The translations under genes were made by a program, and so were the position numbers. Positions 40,823-51,571 of a stretch of DNA of 64,000 nt are shown in pieces. Below the pieces are notes generated by a model that did no database searches, had not been told where the DNA came from, and was given only the letters and a program-made list of their open reading frames with translations. Each line of letters opens with the position of its first letter. Within the stretch, counting starts at the first letter, position 1. This stretch comes from Hyphomicrobiales bacterium (lineage in GTDB: Bacteria; Pseudomonadota; Alphaproteobacteria; Rhizobiales; Rhizobiaceae), in NCBI GenBank assembly GCA_900473685.1, contig UCNE01000021.1:37725-101724 (forward strand), read 5' to 3'.

Positions 40823-41629
40823 TTAAAGATCGAAATGGGCGATGACGGGGACGTGGTCCGAGGGGCGGTCCCAGCCACGGGCTTCCTTGAGGATATCGAC
40901 GCGTGTGAGATGCGGCGAGAGGTCCGCGGATGACCAGACATGGTCGAGACGGCGGCCCTTGTTGGCACCTTCCCAATCCTTGGCGCGGTAACTCCACCAG
41001 GTGTAGAGCTTTTCCGGGGAGGGTGTGTGCTGGCGCATCAGGTCGACCCAGGCGCCGCCGTTCAGCACCGCCGTCAGGCCTTCGGTCTCGACCGGCGTGT
41101 GGCTGACGATCTTCAGGAGCTGCTTGTGTGACCAGACGTCATGCTCCAGCGGCGCGATGTTGAGATCGCCGACCAGCACCGATGAAATACCGGCTTCGCT
41201 CTCGGCATGCAGCATTTTCATCTCGTCGATGAAGTCGAGCTTGTGGCCGAATTTCGGGTTGATCGCCCGGTCCGGCTCATCGCCGCCGGCGGGCACGTAG
41301 AAATTGTGCAGGCGGATCTTCTTGCCGGATTTTTCAAACACCACCGAGAGATGGCGGGCATCGCCGACGCCGCAATAATCGCGCCGGTCGCTCAGCTCAT
41401 GTAGTGGCAGGCGGGAGATGGTAGCGACGCCGTGGTAACCCTTCTGGCCATGGATGGCGATGTGCTCGTAGCCCAGTGCCTTGAGCGGTGAAAAGGGGAA
41501 AAGATCGTTGGCGACCTTGGTTTCCTGCAGGCAGAGGATATCCGGCGACCAGGTCTTCAAAAGGTGCTCGACCAGCGGCATGCGCAGGCGCACCGAGTTG
41601 ATGTTCCAGGTCGCGATCGACAATGCCAT
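40823..41629 (-). CDS. xth: Exodeoxyribonuclease III
   Basis: A 268-residue AP endonuclease/3'-5' exonuclease of the ExoIII family for base-excision repair. Active-site motifs: WNINSVRLR, LCLQETK (metal-binding Glu), NFYVPAGGD, VLVGDLNIAP, and the C-terminal RLDHVW and SDHVPV with the catalytic His. Full length for the family. It is upstream of, and on the same strand as, the TonB receptor gene but separated by 210 bp. Confidence 0.95.
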   Translation of the reverse strand: MALSIATWNINSVRLRMPLVEHLLKTWSPDILCLQETKVANDLFPFSPLKALGYEHIAIHGQKGYHGVATISRLPLHELSDRRDYCGVGDARHLSVVFEKSGKKIRLHNFYVPAGGDEPDRAINPKFGHKLDFIDEMKMLHAESEAGISSVLVGDLNIAPLEHDVWSHKQLLKIVSHTPVETEGLTAVLNGGAWVDLMRQHTPSPEKLYTWWSYRAKDWEGANKGRRLDHVWSSADLSPHLTRVDILKEARGWDRPSDHVPVIAHFDL

Positions 41630-41924
41630 GCGAGGGGTTCTTTCATGAAAACTGGTTGCAGCGGACGCAATCCGCGCGTTCCGTCATAGGGATTTTTCAC
41701 CGGCTTGGCCATTGGATTTACGCTGCTATTGCGCATCCCCGAACCGCCTCCCATCAAGAACTTCAAAATCGAAAATAAAAACCAACAACCCCTTTTGCAT
41801 CCCTGATGTGAGCCAGAGTGAGTTCACTTTGAACCCGGCTTTTATGAGCTTGGCTATGCGATCCATTGCCGTGTAGCGTGCCGGGCGGCAGCGGCTTGCG
41901 ATTCTGCCGCTGATGGGAGATCAC

Positions 41925-42431
41925 ATGATCCGGCACCTTGGGCCTGAGGACATCGACATATTCCGCCGGATCCGGCTCGAAGCGCTGCGCCGCGAGCCTG
42001 CGGCCTTCGCCAGCAGCGCTGCGGACTGGGAAGCCTTGCCGGATACCGAATGGGCAAGGCGGCTGACCGTCAATGCCGTTTTCGTCGATTTTCACGAAGG
42101 CGAGCCGGTCGCCATCATGGGCCTGATGCCGCAAGGCGCCAGCAAGCTGGCGCATCGCGCCACGGTAATCATGGTCTATGTCCGCAAGGACAGGCGTGGC
42201 GCCGGTCTTGCGAAGGCTCTTCTCGATGCGATTGCCGATTACGCGCGCGGCACCGGTGTCCGGCTGCTGGAACTGGCGCTAAGCGCGGAGAATCCTGCGG
42301 CCCTGCGATTTTATCAACGCGAGGGATTCAAGGAAATCGGCCGCGTCGAGGCGGGCATTCTCCATGAGGGCAGGGAGATCGACGATATCCTCATGGTGCG
42401 CCGCATCGACGGTGGCGCCCGTCAAGGATGA
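41925..42431 (+). CDS. GNAT family N-acetyltransferase
   Basis: A 168-residue acetyltransferase: MIRHLGPEDIDIFRRIRLEA start, acetyl-CoA loop VRKDRRGAGLAKALLDAI at about residues 86-103, and ENPAALRFYQREGFKEIGR, the classic last helix and strand. GGGAG is 5 nt before ATG 41925; an ATG four codons upstream (41913) is weaker. Substrate unknown. A 7-bp hairpin (GCGGCAG/CTGCCGC) lies just upstream. Confidence 0.88.
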   Translation: MIRHLGPEDIDIFRRIRLEALRREPAAFASSAADWEALPDTEWARRLTVNAVFVDFHEGEPVAIMGLMPQGASKLAHRATVIMVYVRKDRRGAGLAKALLDAIADYARGTGVRLLELALSAENPAALRFYQREGFKEIGRVEAGILHEGREIDDILMVRRIDGGARQG

Positions 42432-42450
42432 TCTGTGACCTCAATCCGGC

Positions 42451-43122
42451 TTACTTGCCGCGATTGTTGATGTCGTCGTAGGGAATCTGGAAGACCTTGT
42501 CGTCCATCGGCACGCCGTTCTTGACGTTGAAGATCATCACCGAGGTATCCTTTTTCTGCGCATCGGTGATCGTCCACTGGCGCAGGTCGTAGGTCTTCGG
42601 GTCAAACATCAGGGTAATCGTCGCATCGCCGAAGACGGTGCGGTCGCCAAGAACGATGGTGATCAGGTCCGGCTCTTCCTTGACGTCGCGGACCATCTTG
42701 CCGGTCAGGTCGATCTCGTCGGACAACAGCAGCTTCAGCGGCGTCTTCGACAGCGGATAGATATCCCAGGTCTTCATTTTCTGATTGCCGATGACGACGG
42801 ACTTGCCGTCGGCGATCACCCGCATCGGCGAGGGGGCTTCGTAGTTGAAGCGGATCTTGCCCGGACGGCTGATGAAGAACTTGCCGCCGGTCTGCTCGCC
42901 GCGCGGGCCAAACTGCACGAACTCTCCGCTCATGGTTTTGACCGAGGCGAAATGGTTGGCGATCTTCTGGGCGACAGCTGCCTGCTGTGCCTGGGCCGGT
43001 TCAACGGGCAGGCCGATGAAGGTGAGGGCGGCGAAGACAGCAAGACCGCCGACGAAGGCGCGGCGCGACAAAGACGGACGTTTCGTATCCTGTTCAAAAT
43101 GGCCGGTTTGCGTGTCTGTCAT
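42451..43122 (-). CDS. LolA-like outer-membrane lipoprotein carrier protein
   Basis: A 223-residue exported protein. The N-terminus has a twin-arginine-like signal (SLSRRAFVGGLAVFAAL, then PAQAQQ). The mature part has the LolA pattern: VKTMSGEFVQFGPRG, GKFFISRPGKIRFNYEAPSP and a C-terminal MDDKVFQIPYDD. LolA shuttles lipoproteins across the periplasm; this branch could alternatively bind other lipids. AAGGAG is 6 nt before ATG 43122, which decides the start. It lies downstream of ftsK, the usual order in rhizobia. Confidence 0.88.
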   Translation of the reverse strand: MTDTQTGHFEQDTKRPSLSRRAFVGGLAVFAALTFIGLPVEPAQAQQAAVAQKIANHFASVKTMSGEFVQFGPRGEQTGGKFFISRPGKIRFNYEAPSPMRVIADGKSVVIGNQKMKTWDIYPLSKTPLKLLLSDEIDLTGKMVRDVKEEPDLITIVLGDRTVFGDATITLMFDPKTYDLRQWTITDAQKKDTSVMIFNVKNGVPMDDKVFQIPYDDINNRGK

Positions 43123-43271
43123 CGTCATCTCCTTCATTTCCAGTCTCATGTGGCGCGCAAGTGCGGCGCCTTCAAGGCCTTTCCCGCGCGCGTCTTCAAT
43201 TCGCCGTGAGGACATTCCCGGTGGTTTTCGCCCGGGGTCGCCGCTCTGTTGCGAACGGCTTTCTCCGAGGG

Positions 43272-45953
43272 TTACCGGCCGGTAATGTCGCTTTCGGTCG
43301 GCACGAGAATCTCGCGTTTGCCGGCGTGGTTGGCGGCACCGATGATGCCTTCCTGCTCCATGCGCTCGATCAGCGAGGCGGCGCGGTTGTAGCCGATGCC
43401 GAGGCGGCGCTGGACATAGGATGTCGATGCCTTGCCGTCACGCAGCACGATGGCGACGGCCTGATCATAGGGATCGTCCGAATCGGCAAGGTTGGAGGTG
43501 CCGGCCGGGCCGCTGCCGCCTTCGTCGTCCTCGTCGTCATCTTCGGTGATGGCATCGAGATATTGCGGCGCCCCTTGGGTTTTCAGATATTTGACGACGT
43601 CCTCGACCTCGGTATCCGAGACGAACGGGCCATGCACACGCTGGATGCGGCCGCCGCCGGCCATGTAGAGCATGTCGCCCATGCCGAGCAGCTGTTCGGC
43701 GCCCTGTTCGCCCAGGATCGTCCGGCTGTCGATCTTTGACGTCACCTGGAAGGAGATACGCGTCGGGAAGTTGGCCTTGATCGTGCCGGTGATGACATCG
43801 ACGGACGGGCGCTGGGTTGCCATGATCACATGGATACCGGCGGCACGGGCCATCTGGGCCAGCCGCTGGACGGCGCCTTCGATGTCCTTGCCGGCCACCA
43901 TCATCAGGTCGGCCATTTCGTCGATGATAACGACGATATAGGGCATTGGCTGCAGGTCGAATTCTTCCGTCTCGTAGACGGCCTCGCCGGTCTGACGGTC
44001 AAAGCCGGTCTGGACGGTGCGGCTGATCTGCTCGCCCTTGGCCATCGCCTGCTCGACGCGCGAATTGAAGCCATCGATGTTGCGCACACCGATCTTCGAC
44101 ATCTTCTTGTAGCGCTCTTCCATCTCGCGCACGGTCCATTTCAAGGCGACGACGGCCTTCTTCGGATCGGTAACGACGGGTGAGAGCAGATGTGGAATGC
44201 CGTCATAGACGGACAATTCGAGCATCTTCGGGTCGATCATGATCAGGCGGCACTGCTCCGGCTTCAGCCGGTAGAGGATCGACAGGATCATCGTGTTGAT
44301 GGCAACCGATTTACCCGAGCCGGTGGTGCCGGCGACGAGCAGATGCGGCATCTTGGCGATATCGACGATGACGGGTTCGCCGCCGATCGTCTTGCCGAGC
44401 GCCATGGCGAGACGGGTCTTGCTGGTCTCGAAATCCCTCGAGCCGATCAGTTCGCGCAGATAGACGGTTTCGCGGCGCTGGTTCGGCAGTTCGATACCGA
44501 TGGCGTTGCGGCCGGGCACCACGGCGACACGGGCTGCAATGGCCGACATCGAGCGGGCGATATCATCGGCAAGGCCGATGACGCGCGAGGACTTGATGCC
44601 CGGCGCGGGCTCAAGCTCGTACATGGTGACGACGGGGCCTGGACGGACATGGATGATTTCGCCCTTGACGCCAAAATCTTCCAAAACGCCTTCCAGCATG
44701 CGGGCATTCTGCTCGAGCGCATCGGCAGACAAGGTCGCGTCGCGGGTGACATTCTTCGGCTCGGCAAGGAAATGCAGCGGCGGCAAGGTGAAGTCGCCGT
44801 CGTCGGAAACCAGCGATGCCTGCGCCTCGCGATCGCCACGCTGGCCGGTTTTTGGACGGGGAGCAGCCGGGACCACACGGGCGGCGGCTTGCGGCATGGC
44901 CTGCTTGCGCGGTGCGGGCACCGGCGCCCAGTCGGCGGCCGGATCGTTATCGTCGTCTTCATCACCGTCGGGCATGAAGTCGGTAGAGGTCCGGCGGTTG
45001 TCGAGCACGGGGAAATCGCCGTCGTCTTCGTCCATGGACATTGGCGGCGCTGCAACCGTGCGCCGTTCGCTGCGGTCCAGCGACGGCTCGACCCGCTCGG
45101 AGCGGGAAACGGTCTTCGGGCGCGACGGTTCGTTCAGCGTGCCGAATTCATCGCCGTTGAAATCATAGGGCTCGTCATAATCGCGCGGTGCCGGCTTGCG
45201 GCGGCCGCTGAGGCCAAACAGGCGGCGGATACGGGCCTGCGCGGTAAAGCGCATGTGGGTGAGTGCGCCAGCCATCACCATGATGATGCCCTCGGATTCG
45301 TCGTCTTCTGATTCGTCGCTGACGGTACGGGCCTTGCTGGGTGCCGGTGCCGGCTCGTCGATCTCGTCTTCAGGGTCGGATACGCCGATGAGGCCGGCGC
45401 TGTAGATCAGGAAGTAGGCGGCGGGAAGCGTGAACAGGACCGCAAGCACGGTGCCGAACGTGCCGGTCGGATAGGTGCCGGTAAACAGCGCGGGAAAGCG
45501 CAGGATCATGTCGCCGAAGACGCCGCCCAGGCCGTTGGGAAGCGGCCAGGTGACGGGGGCGGGAACGCAGCTGAGCGCAGCCGAGGCCAGCACTGAACCG
45601 AGGAACCATGCGCCGGCGCGCTTAACGATATGATCGAAAGGTTTGCCGATGATCAGCACCAGGCCCCAGGCAACGACGGGAAGCAGCGCCACGACGCTGG
45701 CAATGCCGAAGAACTGCATGAAGATATCGGCGAAGGCAGCACCGGTGTAGCCGAGTAGGTTGGTCGGGGCATCGGCGGTGGCGTAGGAGAAGCTGGGATC
45801 GGCGACGTTCCAGCTCGACAGCGCGGCGATTGCGAACCCGAGCGCGACGAACACCGCAAAGCCCGCCAGCGCGGCGATCTGCTTCCAGACGAATGTGGAA
45901 AGCACAAACCGGTTGGAACGGTTGTCGTATACCGCCTGATTGCTTCTGCTCAT
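43272..45953 (-). CDS. ftsK: DNA translocase FtsK
   Basis: An 893-residue divisome DNA translocase. It has four N-terminal transmembrane helices (about residues 25-190) and an acidic linker (190-430). The motor domain has P-loop [15 protein letters not shown] at about 541 and Walker [14 protein letters not shown] at about 670. The C-terminal gamma winged helix ([20 protein letters not shown]) reads KOPS sites. ATG 45953 gives the proper N-terminus; the frame is open to 46310 but that part is not conserved. Upstream sits the amtB terminator, downstream a lolA-like gene. Confidence 0.96.
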   Translation of the reverse strand: MSRSNQAVYDNRSNRFVLSTFVWKQIAALAGFAVFVALGFAIAALSSWNVADPSFSYATADAPTNLLGYTGAAFADIFMQFFGIASVVALLPVVAWGLVLIIGKPFDHIVKRAGAWFLGSVLASAALSCVPAPVTWPLPNGLGGVFGDMILRFPALFTGTYPTGTFGTVLAVLFTLPAAYFLIYSAGLIGVSDPEDEIDEPAPAPSKARTVSDESEDDESEGIIMVMAGALTHMRFTAQARIRRLFGLSGRRKPAPRDYDEPYDFNGDEFGTLNEPSRPKTVSRSERVEPSLDRSERRTVAAPPMSMDEDDGDFPVLDNRRTSTDFMPDGDEDDDNDPAADWAPVPAPRKQAMPQAAARVVPAAPRPKTGQRGDREAQASLVSDDGDFTLPPLHFLAEPKNVTRDATLSADALEQNARMLEGVLEDFGVKGEIIHVRPGPVVTMYELEPAPGIKSSRVIGLADDIARSMSAIAARVAVVPGRNAIGIELPNQRRETVYLRELIGSRDFETSKTRLAMALGKTIGGEPVIVDIAKMPHLLVAGTTGSGKSVAINTMILSILYRLKPEQCRLIMIDPKMLELSVYDGIPHLLSPVVTDPKKAVVALKWTVREMEERYKKMSKIGVRNIDGFNSRVEQAMAKGEQISRTVQTGFDRQTGEAVYETEEFDLQPMPYIVVIIDEMADLMMVAGKDIEGAVQRLAQMARAAGIHVIMATQRPSVDVITGTIKANFPTRISFQVTSKIDSRTILGEQGAEQLLGMGDMLYMAGGGRIQRVHGPFVSDTEVEDVVKYLKTQGAPQYLDAITEDDDEDDEGGSGPAGTSNLADSDDPYDQAVAIVLRDGKASTSYVQRRLGIGYNRAASLIERMEQEGIIGAANHAGKREILVPTESDITGR

Positions 45954-46127
45954 GATGACCTGCTGCCTGTTATTCCCGGAAAACGCCATGCGCGCATGCT
46001 TGGAAGGTAAGCAGAGGAGGGTTAAGGCCCTATTAACCTTGACGCTTCGTTTACGTGAAACTGCATTGCAGAGGCTGTTTTCCCCGTAGAAACCGCTTTT
46101 CCGGCCATCGAAAGGGTGTGAGCGGGC

Positions 46128-46154
46128 AAAAAAAGACCCGGACGAATCCGGGTC
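46128..46154 (-). terminator. Intrinsic terminator of glnK-amtB
   Basis: On the minus strand GACCCGGA/TCCGGGTC with an ATTCG-type loop is followed by a run of seven Ts. Confidence 0.9.
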
Positions 46155-46196
46155 AAATGCGGTTGCGCACAAGGCGAAACCGCGACGGGACTGGAT

Positions 46197-46220
46197 GTGG
46201 AGCCGGTTTTCCGGCTCCAC
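46197..46220 (-). terminator. Perfect 10-bp hairpin directly after amtB stop
   Basis: GTGGAGCCGG (46197-46206) pairs perfectly with CCGGCTCCAC (46211-46220) around a 4-nt loop, 7 bp after the amtB stop. With the next hairpin it forms a tandem transcript end. Confidence 0.7.
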
Positions 46221-46227
46221 AAGTTCC

Positions 46228-47592
46228 TTATGAGTGATAGGCGGCTTCACCGTGCGAGGAGAGGTCGAGACCTTCGCGTTCGGCTTCGACCGGGACGCGC
46301 AGGCCGACAATCACATCGACGATCTTGTAGAGGATCGCCGAGCCAATGCCGCACCACAGGATGGTGATGATGACGGCCGTTGCCTGTGTGGCGAACTGGC
46401 CGCCCATGGTGACGCCTTCGGCATAACCGATACCGCCGAGCGAGGCGCTGGCGAAGATACCGGTCGCCAGAGCACCGAAGATACCACCGACGCAGTGGAC
46501 GCCGAACACGTCAGCCGTGTCGTCATAGCCGAACTTGTTCTTCACCACCGAGACGAAGAAGTAGCACAGTGGCGAGACGATGAGGCCGAGAACGATCGCA
46601 CCCATCGGGCCGACAATGCCTGCTGCAGGTGTGACGGCAACCAGACCGGCAACCATGCCGGATGCGCCGCCGAGCATGGAAGCCTTGCCGCGGGTTAAGG
46701 TTTCAACCAGCGACCAGGAGACGATGGCAGCAGCCGTTGCAATGAAGGTATTGACGGTTGCAAGCATTGCGCCGCCCGAGGCTTCGAGGTTGGAACCGGC
46801 GTTGAAGCCGAACCAGCCAACCCAGAGCATCGATGCGCCGACCATGGTCAGCGTCATGGAATGCGGGGCCATCATGTCCTTGCCGAAGCCGGTGCGCTTG
46901 CCGACCATGATTGCGCCGACGATGCCTGCAATACCAGCATTGATGTGCACGACGGTGCCACCGGCGAAGTCCAGCGCGCCCATCTTGAAGAGCAGGCCGT
47001 TTGCGTCCCAGACCATGTGGGCGACCGGGAAGTAAACGAAGGTGACCCAAAGCGCGCAGAATAGGACTGCGGCAGAGAACTTGATGCGTTCGGCAAAGGC
47101 GCCGATGATCAGGGCAGGGGTGATGGCAGCAAAGGTCATCTGGAACATCACGAAGATGTATTCCGGAATGACGACGCCGGCGGAGAAGGTCGCTGCGGTC
47201 GAATCCTTGGTTACGCCCGACAGGAAGAGCTTGGCTGTGCCGCCCCAGTAAGAGCTATCCGAACCGCCGAAGGCGAAGGAATAGCCATAGACAACCCAGA
47301 TCAGCATGACGACCGCGCCGATGACCGTGCACTGCATCAGGACGGAAAGCATGTTCTTGGCGCGCACGAGGCCGCCGTAGAACAGGGCGAGACCCGGAAC
47401 CAGCATGAAGAGGACGAGAATGGTGCAGATGAACATGAAGGCGGTATCGCCCTTGTCCGGTACCGGTGTGGCGGCAACGGCTTCGGCTGCTGCCGGGGCT
47501 GCTTCCTGCGCAAAGGCGATGGCCGGTGCGAGAAGGGCTGCGGCTGCAGCGCCCACGCGTCCCAGAGAGGTAGAAAGTTTAATTGAAGACAT
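46228..47592 (-). CDS. amtB: Ammonium transporter AmtB
   Basis: A 454-residue ammonium channel. It has a signal peptide (ending PAIAFAQEA), an Ala-rich spacer, then eleven helices. Family marks: [39 protein letters not shown] (first pore His), [12 protein letters not shown], and [15 protein letters not shown] (second pore His). It is co-transcribed with glnK, 30 bp upstream, whose product plugs the channel when nitrogen is abundant. The transcript starts at a sigma-54 promoter. Confidence 0.97.
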   Translation of the reverse strand: MSSIKLSTSLGRVGAAAAALLAPAIAFAQEAAPAAAEAVAATPVPDKGDTAFMFICTILVLFMLVPGLALFYGGLVRAKNMLSVLMQCTVIGAVVMLIWVVYGYSFAFGGSDSSYWGGTAKLFLSGVTKDSTAATFSAGVVIPEYIFVMFQMTFAAITPALIIGAFAERIKFSAAVLFCALWVTFVYFPVAHMVWDANGLLFKMGALDFAGGTVVHINAGIAGIVGAIMVGKRTGFGKDMMAPHSMTLTMVGASMLWVGWFGFNAGSNLEASGGAMLATVNTFIATAAAIVSWSLVETLTRGKASMLGGASGMVAGLVAVTPAAGIVGPMGAIVLGLIVSPLCYFFVSVVKNKFGYDDTADVFGVHCVGGIFGALATGIFASASLGGIGYAEGVTMGGQFATQATAVIITILWCGIGSAILYKIVDVIVGLRVPVEAEREGLDLSSHGEAAYHS

Positions 47593-47621
47593 GGATATAG
47601 AGCTCCCTGAACGGCCGTGAC

Positions 47622-47978
<357 letters not shown>

Positions 47979-48046
47979 TCATCTTCGGCTCGGGGCCGTC
48001 TCTCCTTGCCGCCGAGCACAAATCCCCAACGACCGCCCATTGTTAT

Positions 48047-48061
48047 TCAAGGGGCGTGCCA
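48047..48061 (-). promoter_or_regulatory. Sigma-54 (-24/-12) promoter of glnK-amtB
   Basis: On the minus strand TGGCACG-N4-TTGA matches the RpoN consensus TGGCACG-N4-TTGC except the last base. It lies about 87 bp upstream of the glnK start, as expected for NtrC-activated nitrogen-limitation control. I could not identify NtrC half-sites with confidence in the AT-rich sequence beyond. Confidence 0.85.
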
Positions 48062-48195
48062 GTTTGGGAGTGGATAGGTAAGTCTATGAAAAGACACGAA
48101 AATGCCATATTCCGCCGAGAGCTACCGGCGGAACGTCAAAAAAATATCAAATTAAACGATGAAAAATTAATCAGAATCTAAAAAGAGGCGCTTTT

Positions 48196-49080
48196 TTACT
48201 CAGATGCCTTTTTCCGGATCAGGCCTTCCTGCGCAACGGATGCAATCAGGATACCGGAGCGATCAAAAAGGCTGCCGCGCGTCATGCCGCGTGCACCGAA
48301 AGCGCTGGGGCTGTCCTGGGTGTAGAGCAGCCAGTCATCCATGCGGCAGGGGCGGTGGAACCACATGGCATGATCGAGGCTCGCCACCTGCAGGTCGCGG
48401 TCGAATACCGATGTGCCATGGGCATAGAGCGCGGTATCGAGCAGGGTCATGTCGGAGATATAGGCGAGCACCGCCGCCTGGATGTGGCGTTCGTCCGGAA
48501 CGGCGCCGACCGCCTTGACCCAGACGTCCTGCGATGGCTCCAATTTGTCGCGCGAAAAATAGTGTTGCAGCGAGACCGGGCGGATTTCGATCGGCCGGGG
48601 CCGCTCCCAGTAGCGGCGGATCGCTTCCGGCGCGTTGGCCAGAAATTTCTCCTTGATATCCTGCTCGCCCAGCAGCGTTTCCGGCGGGGCCACATCCGGC
48701 ATGGTTATCTGGTGGTCGAAGCCCTCCTCGTCGAACTGGAAGGAGGCAGACATCGAAAAGATCGCCTTGCCATGCTGGATGGCGACGACGCGGCGGGTGG
48801 CAAAGCTTGCGCCATCGCGGATCCGGTCGACATCGTAGATGATCGGCACGGACGGATCGCCCGGCCGCATGAAATAGGCGTGCAGCGAATGCACGTAACG
48901 GCCCTCGCTGACGGTACGCTGAGCCGCCACCAGCGCCTGACCGATCACCTGGCCGCCGAACACGCGCTGCCAGCCGACCTGCGGCGAGCGGCCGCGAAAC
49001 AGGTTCTCCTCCAGCTTCTCCAGATCCAGCGTCTGCAAGAGGACGTCCATCGGGGCAGGGGTCTCGGCGGGGCGCGACAT
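48196..49080 (-). CDS. tesB: Acyl-CoA thioesterase II
   Basis: A 294-residue double-hotdog thioesterase hydrolysing acyl-CoA to free fatty acid and CoA. Blocks: LEENLFRGRSPQVGWQRVFG, GQVIGQALVAAQRTV, VHSLHAYFMRPGD, then in the second half AAVLAYISDMTLLDTAL, SLDHAMWFHRPCRMDDWLLY and GSLFDRSGILIASVAQEGL. Full length. The AT-rich 115 bp before its 3' end belongs to the glnK promoter region. Confidence 0.95.
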   Translation of the reverse strand: MSRPAETPAPMDVLLQTLDLEKLEENLFRGRSPQVGWQRVFGGQVIGQALVAAQRTVSEGRYVHSLHAYFMRPGDPSVPIIYDVDRIRDGASFATRRVVAIQHGKAIFSMSASFQFDEEGFDHQITMPDVAPPETLLGEQDIKEKFLANAPEAIRRYWERPRPIEIRPVSLQHYFSRDKLEPSQDVWVKAVGAVPDERHIQAAVLAYISDMTLLDTALYAHGTSVFDRDLQVASLDHAMWFHRPCRMDDWLLYTQDSPSAFGARGMTRGSLFDRSGILIASVAQEGLIRKKASE

Positions 49081-49182
49081 TTCGGCAATCTCCTAGGGTC
49101 GAGCGCTCAAATGGTAGGAACGAGCGCATCAATGATCTATATAGGCCACAAGCAATGCTCAAGAGCGACGGGAGAATGAGAG

Positions 49183-50397
49183 ATGATCGATGTGCTGATT
49201 GCGGGCGGCGGTTATGTCGGGCTGTCGCTGGCCGTATCCATCAAGAAGGCCGCGCCGCATCTTGCCGTGAGCCTGATCGACGGCGCTCCGGACAATGCCT
49301 GGAAGAAGGACGAGCGCGCCTCGGCGATCATCGCCGCTGCCTCGCAAATGCTCGACGTGCTCGGCGTCTGGAGTGAAATCGAGCCGGAAGCCGAGCCGAT
49401 CAAGCGCATGGTGATCACCGATTCGAAAACCGCCGATCCGGTGCGCCCGGTGTTTCTGACGTTCGAGGACGAGAAGGTCGAGGGCCGTCCCTTTGCCCAT
49501 ATGGTGCCGAATGTCGCTTTGGTCGGCGCTTTGCGCAAGGCAGCCACGAATCTCGGCGTCGAAATCCGTCAATCGACGGCGGCTGCCGGTTTCAAGAGCG
49601 GTGATCATTCGGTTTCCATTGATCTGGCCAATGGCGAGGCAATCGAAGCGCGGCTTCTTGTCGCCTGCGATGGCGTGCGCTCGAAACTGCGCGATGCCGC
49701 AGGCATCAAGACCGTCGATTTCGATTATGGCCAGTCCGGCATTGTCACCACGGTCGAGCACGAACGGCCGCACGAGGGCACAGCGGAAGAACATTTCCTG
49801 CCGGCCGGGCCGTTTGCGACGCTGCCGCTCAAAAACAACCGTTCCTCGCTGGTCTGGACCGAGCGGACGCGGGATGCCGACCGGCTGGTCGCCAGCGACG
49901 ATCTGGTGTTTGAGGAGGAGCTGGAGCGCCGTTTCGGTCACAAGCTCGGCACGCTGAAGGTTGTCGGCGGCCGCCGCGCTTTTCCATTGGGGTTGACGCT
50001 GGCACGCGATTTCATCGCGCCGCGCTTTGCCCTTGCCGGGGACGCCGCCCATGGCATTCACCCGATTTCCGGCCAGGGCCTCAATCTCGGCTTCAAGGAC
50101 GTGGCGGCGCTGGCCGAAACCATCGTCGATGCTGATCGCCTCGGTCTCGATATCGGCTCGCTCGCCGTGCTCGAGCGCTACCAGAGCTGGCGCCGCTTCG
50201 ACACGTTCCGCATGGGTGTGACCACCGATGTGCTGAACCGGCTGTTTTCCAACGATGTCACGCCGGTCAGGGCGCTTCGCGATTTCGGACTGGGCATCGT
50301 CGACCGCATGCCGTCGGTCAAGTCGTTCTTCATCCGCCAGGCGTCCGGTCTTGGCGGCCAGAGCGAGCCGAAGATGCTGGGTGGGCAGGCGATCTGA
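49183..50397 (+). CDS. FAD-dependent UbiH/UbiF-type hydroxylase
   Basis: A 404-residue flavin monooxygenase of the ubiquinone-ring hydroxylase family. Dinucleotide-binding VLIAGGGYVGLSLAVSI at the N-terminus, LLVACDGVRSKLRDAAG (DG motif), and FALAGDAAHGIHPISGQGLN (GD motif), followed by LGFKDVAALAE. It probably hydroxylates the benzoquinone ring in ubiquinone synthesis; which ring position is not decidable. It diverges from tesB across 100 bp. Confidence 0.9.
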   Translation: MIDVLIAGGGYVGLSLAVSIKKAAPHLAVSLIDGAPDNAWKKDERASAIIAAASQMLDVLGVWSEIEPEAEPIKRMVITDSKTADPVRPVFLTFEDEKVEGRPFAHMVPNVALVGALRKAATNLGVEIRQSTAAAGFKSGDHSVSIDLANGEAIEARLLVACDGVRSKLRDAAGIKTVDFDYGQSGIVTTVEHERPHEGTAEEHFLPAGPFATLPLKNNRSSLVWTERTRDADRLVASDDLVFEEELERRFGHKLGTLKVVGGRRAFPLGLTLARDFIAPRFALAGDAAHGIHPISGQGLNLGFKDVAALAETIVDADRLGLDIGSLAVLERYQSWRRFDTFRMGVTTDVLNRLFSNDVTPVRALRDFGLGIVDRMPSVKSFFIRQASGLGGQSEPKMLGGQAI

Positions 50398-50421
50398 GCG
50401 CCTGATCTCGTTGGTTGGTGA

Positions 50422-50537
50422 GTGCCCCTCACCCTAGCCCTCTCCCCGCATGCGGGGAGAGGGGACGACGGAGTTGTCCGTCTGGTCCTTCTCCCCGTTA
50501 CGACGGGGAGAAGGTGCCCGAAGGGCGGATGAGGGGC
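50422..50537. repeat. RIME1-like mosaic element, copy 3
   Basis: Two strong palindromes, CTCTCCCCGCATGCGGGGAG and CTCCCCGTTACGACGGGGAG, bounded by GCCCCTCA (left) and TGAGGGGC (right). It occupies the space between the convergent hydroxylase and Trm112 genes. Confidence 0.82.
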
Positions 50538-50559
50538 TTTCATGCGACCGATCGCAGCT

Positions 50560-50751
50560 TCAATCTTCGATCTTGCGCGCCTCGGAGATCAACATGATCG
50601 GAATGCCGTCGCGGATCGGGTATGCCAGTCTTGCCTTTTCCGAGATCAGTTCGTTCTCGGCCGCGTGGTAGCTGAGGCGCCCCTTGGTCAGCGGGCAGAC
50701 CAGCAGTTCAAGCAGTTTGGGATCGACCCGGCTGGTCCTGTCTTCCATCAT
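50560..50751 (-). CDS. Trm112 family protein
   Basis: A 63-residue protein: [17 protein letters not shown], then [18 protein letters not shown], the Trm112/UPF0434 signature. Only one of the usual zinc cysteines remains (VCPLT), as in many proteobacteria. Archaeal and eukaryotic Trm112 activates methyltransferases; the bacterial partner is unclear. Its start is 6 bp from the Lon-N gene stop upstream, so the two form an operon. Confidence 0.9.
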   Translation of the reverse strand: MMEDRTSRVDPKLLELLVCPLTKGRLSYHAAENELISEKARLAYPIRDGIPIMLISEARKIED

Positions 50752-50757
50752 CTCCGC

Positions 50758-51441
50758 CTATTGCAGCATGGTTTCGATATCGCCGAAAGTGCGGGCGAGC
50801 ACGATCTCGGTAATCGCGATCAGCGTTTCGGCGCGGGTCTTGAGGTCCGGTGCTTCGAGCAGTGCCTGCTTTTCCGCCGGGCCATAGGGCGACATCATCG
50901 CCATCGAATTGACCAGCGTCACATTGCTGGCGCGCTCGACGCTTTCCCAGTCCGCTTCCAGCTTGTTGGCATCGAGATAGGCCTTGAAGGCGGCCAGCAA
51001 AGCCTGGCGATCGACCTGCGCTTCATCGTCCGGTCCGGTGAGGTCGGTGGCGAACGGGGCGATCCTGAAGGAACGATAGCCTTTTTTTGCAAGTGGCACT
51101 TCGTCAAATAGCCGGAACCGGCAGATGCCGGTCAAAGAGACGATGTAGCGGCCATCTTCCATCTCGGCAAACGAGGTGATGCGGCCAGCGCAACCGACCT
51201 GGCACAGCGCCTGCACATGCGCCTGGCCGGCCTCTTCGCGAATTTCGCCGAAGGAGGGCTGGATCATGCCGATCAGGCGGTTTCCGGTCAGTGCATCATC
51301 AAACATCGAAAGGTAGCGCGGCTCGAAAATATTGAGCGGCAGCTGCGAGCCGGGAAGCAGGAGCACGCCCGTCAGCGGAAATACCGGAAGCGTTTCCGGC
51401 AAGTCCTGCGGCCTCAGATAACGTGCATTTCCAACTTGCAT
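50758..51441 (-). CDS. LON peptidase N-terminal (substrate-binding) domain protein
   Basis: A 227-residue protein corresponding only to the Lon substrate-binding domain: LPVFPLTGVLLLPGSQLPLN, IFEPRYLSMFDDAL, GRITSFAEMEDGRYIVSLTG. There is no AAA or protease part. Stand-alone Lon-N proteins are common in alphaproteobacteria and of unsettled function. Start at ATG 51441 is by family N-terminus; the frame is open to 51531. Confidence 0.9.
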   Translation of the reverse strand: MQVGNARYLRPQDLPETLPVFPLTGVLLLPGSQLPLNIFEPRYLSMFDDALTGNRLIGMIQPSFGEIREEAGQAHVQALCQVGCAGRITSFAEMEDGRYIVSLTGICRFRLFDEVPLAKKGYRSFRIAPFATDLTGPDDEAQVDRQALLAAFKAYLDANKLEADWESVERASNVTLVNSMAMMSPYGPAEKQALLEAPDLKTRAETLIAITEIVLARTFGDIETMLQ

Positions 51442-51571
51442 GTCGCACTTCACCCCGTCGCTGTCAGGCGTTCTTTTGGCAACCTTGTGGTGCCGCGCCG
51501 CTATCGACAAGAAATGGGGCGCCATCGTCAAATCTCAAGGGAGATTGTCACAAAGCGCCTTCAGGATGGTA

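Noticed and set aside
45954..46310. N-terminal extension of FtsK
   Set aside because: Crosses the amtB terminator and lacks conserved sequence; FtsK starts properly at 45953.
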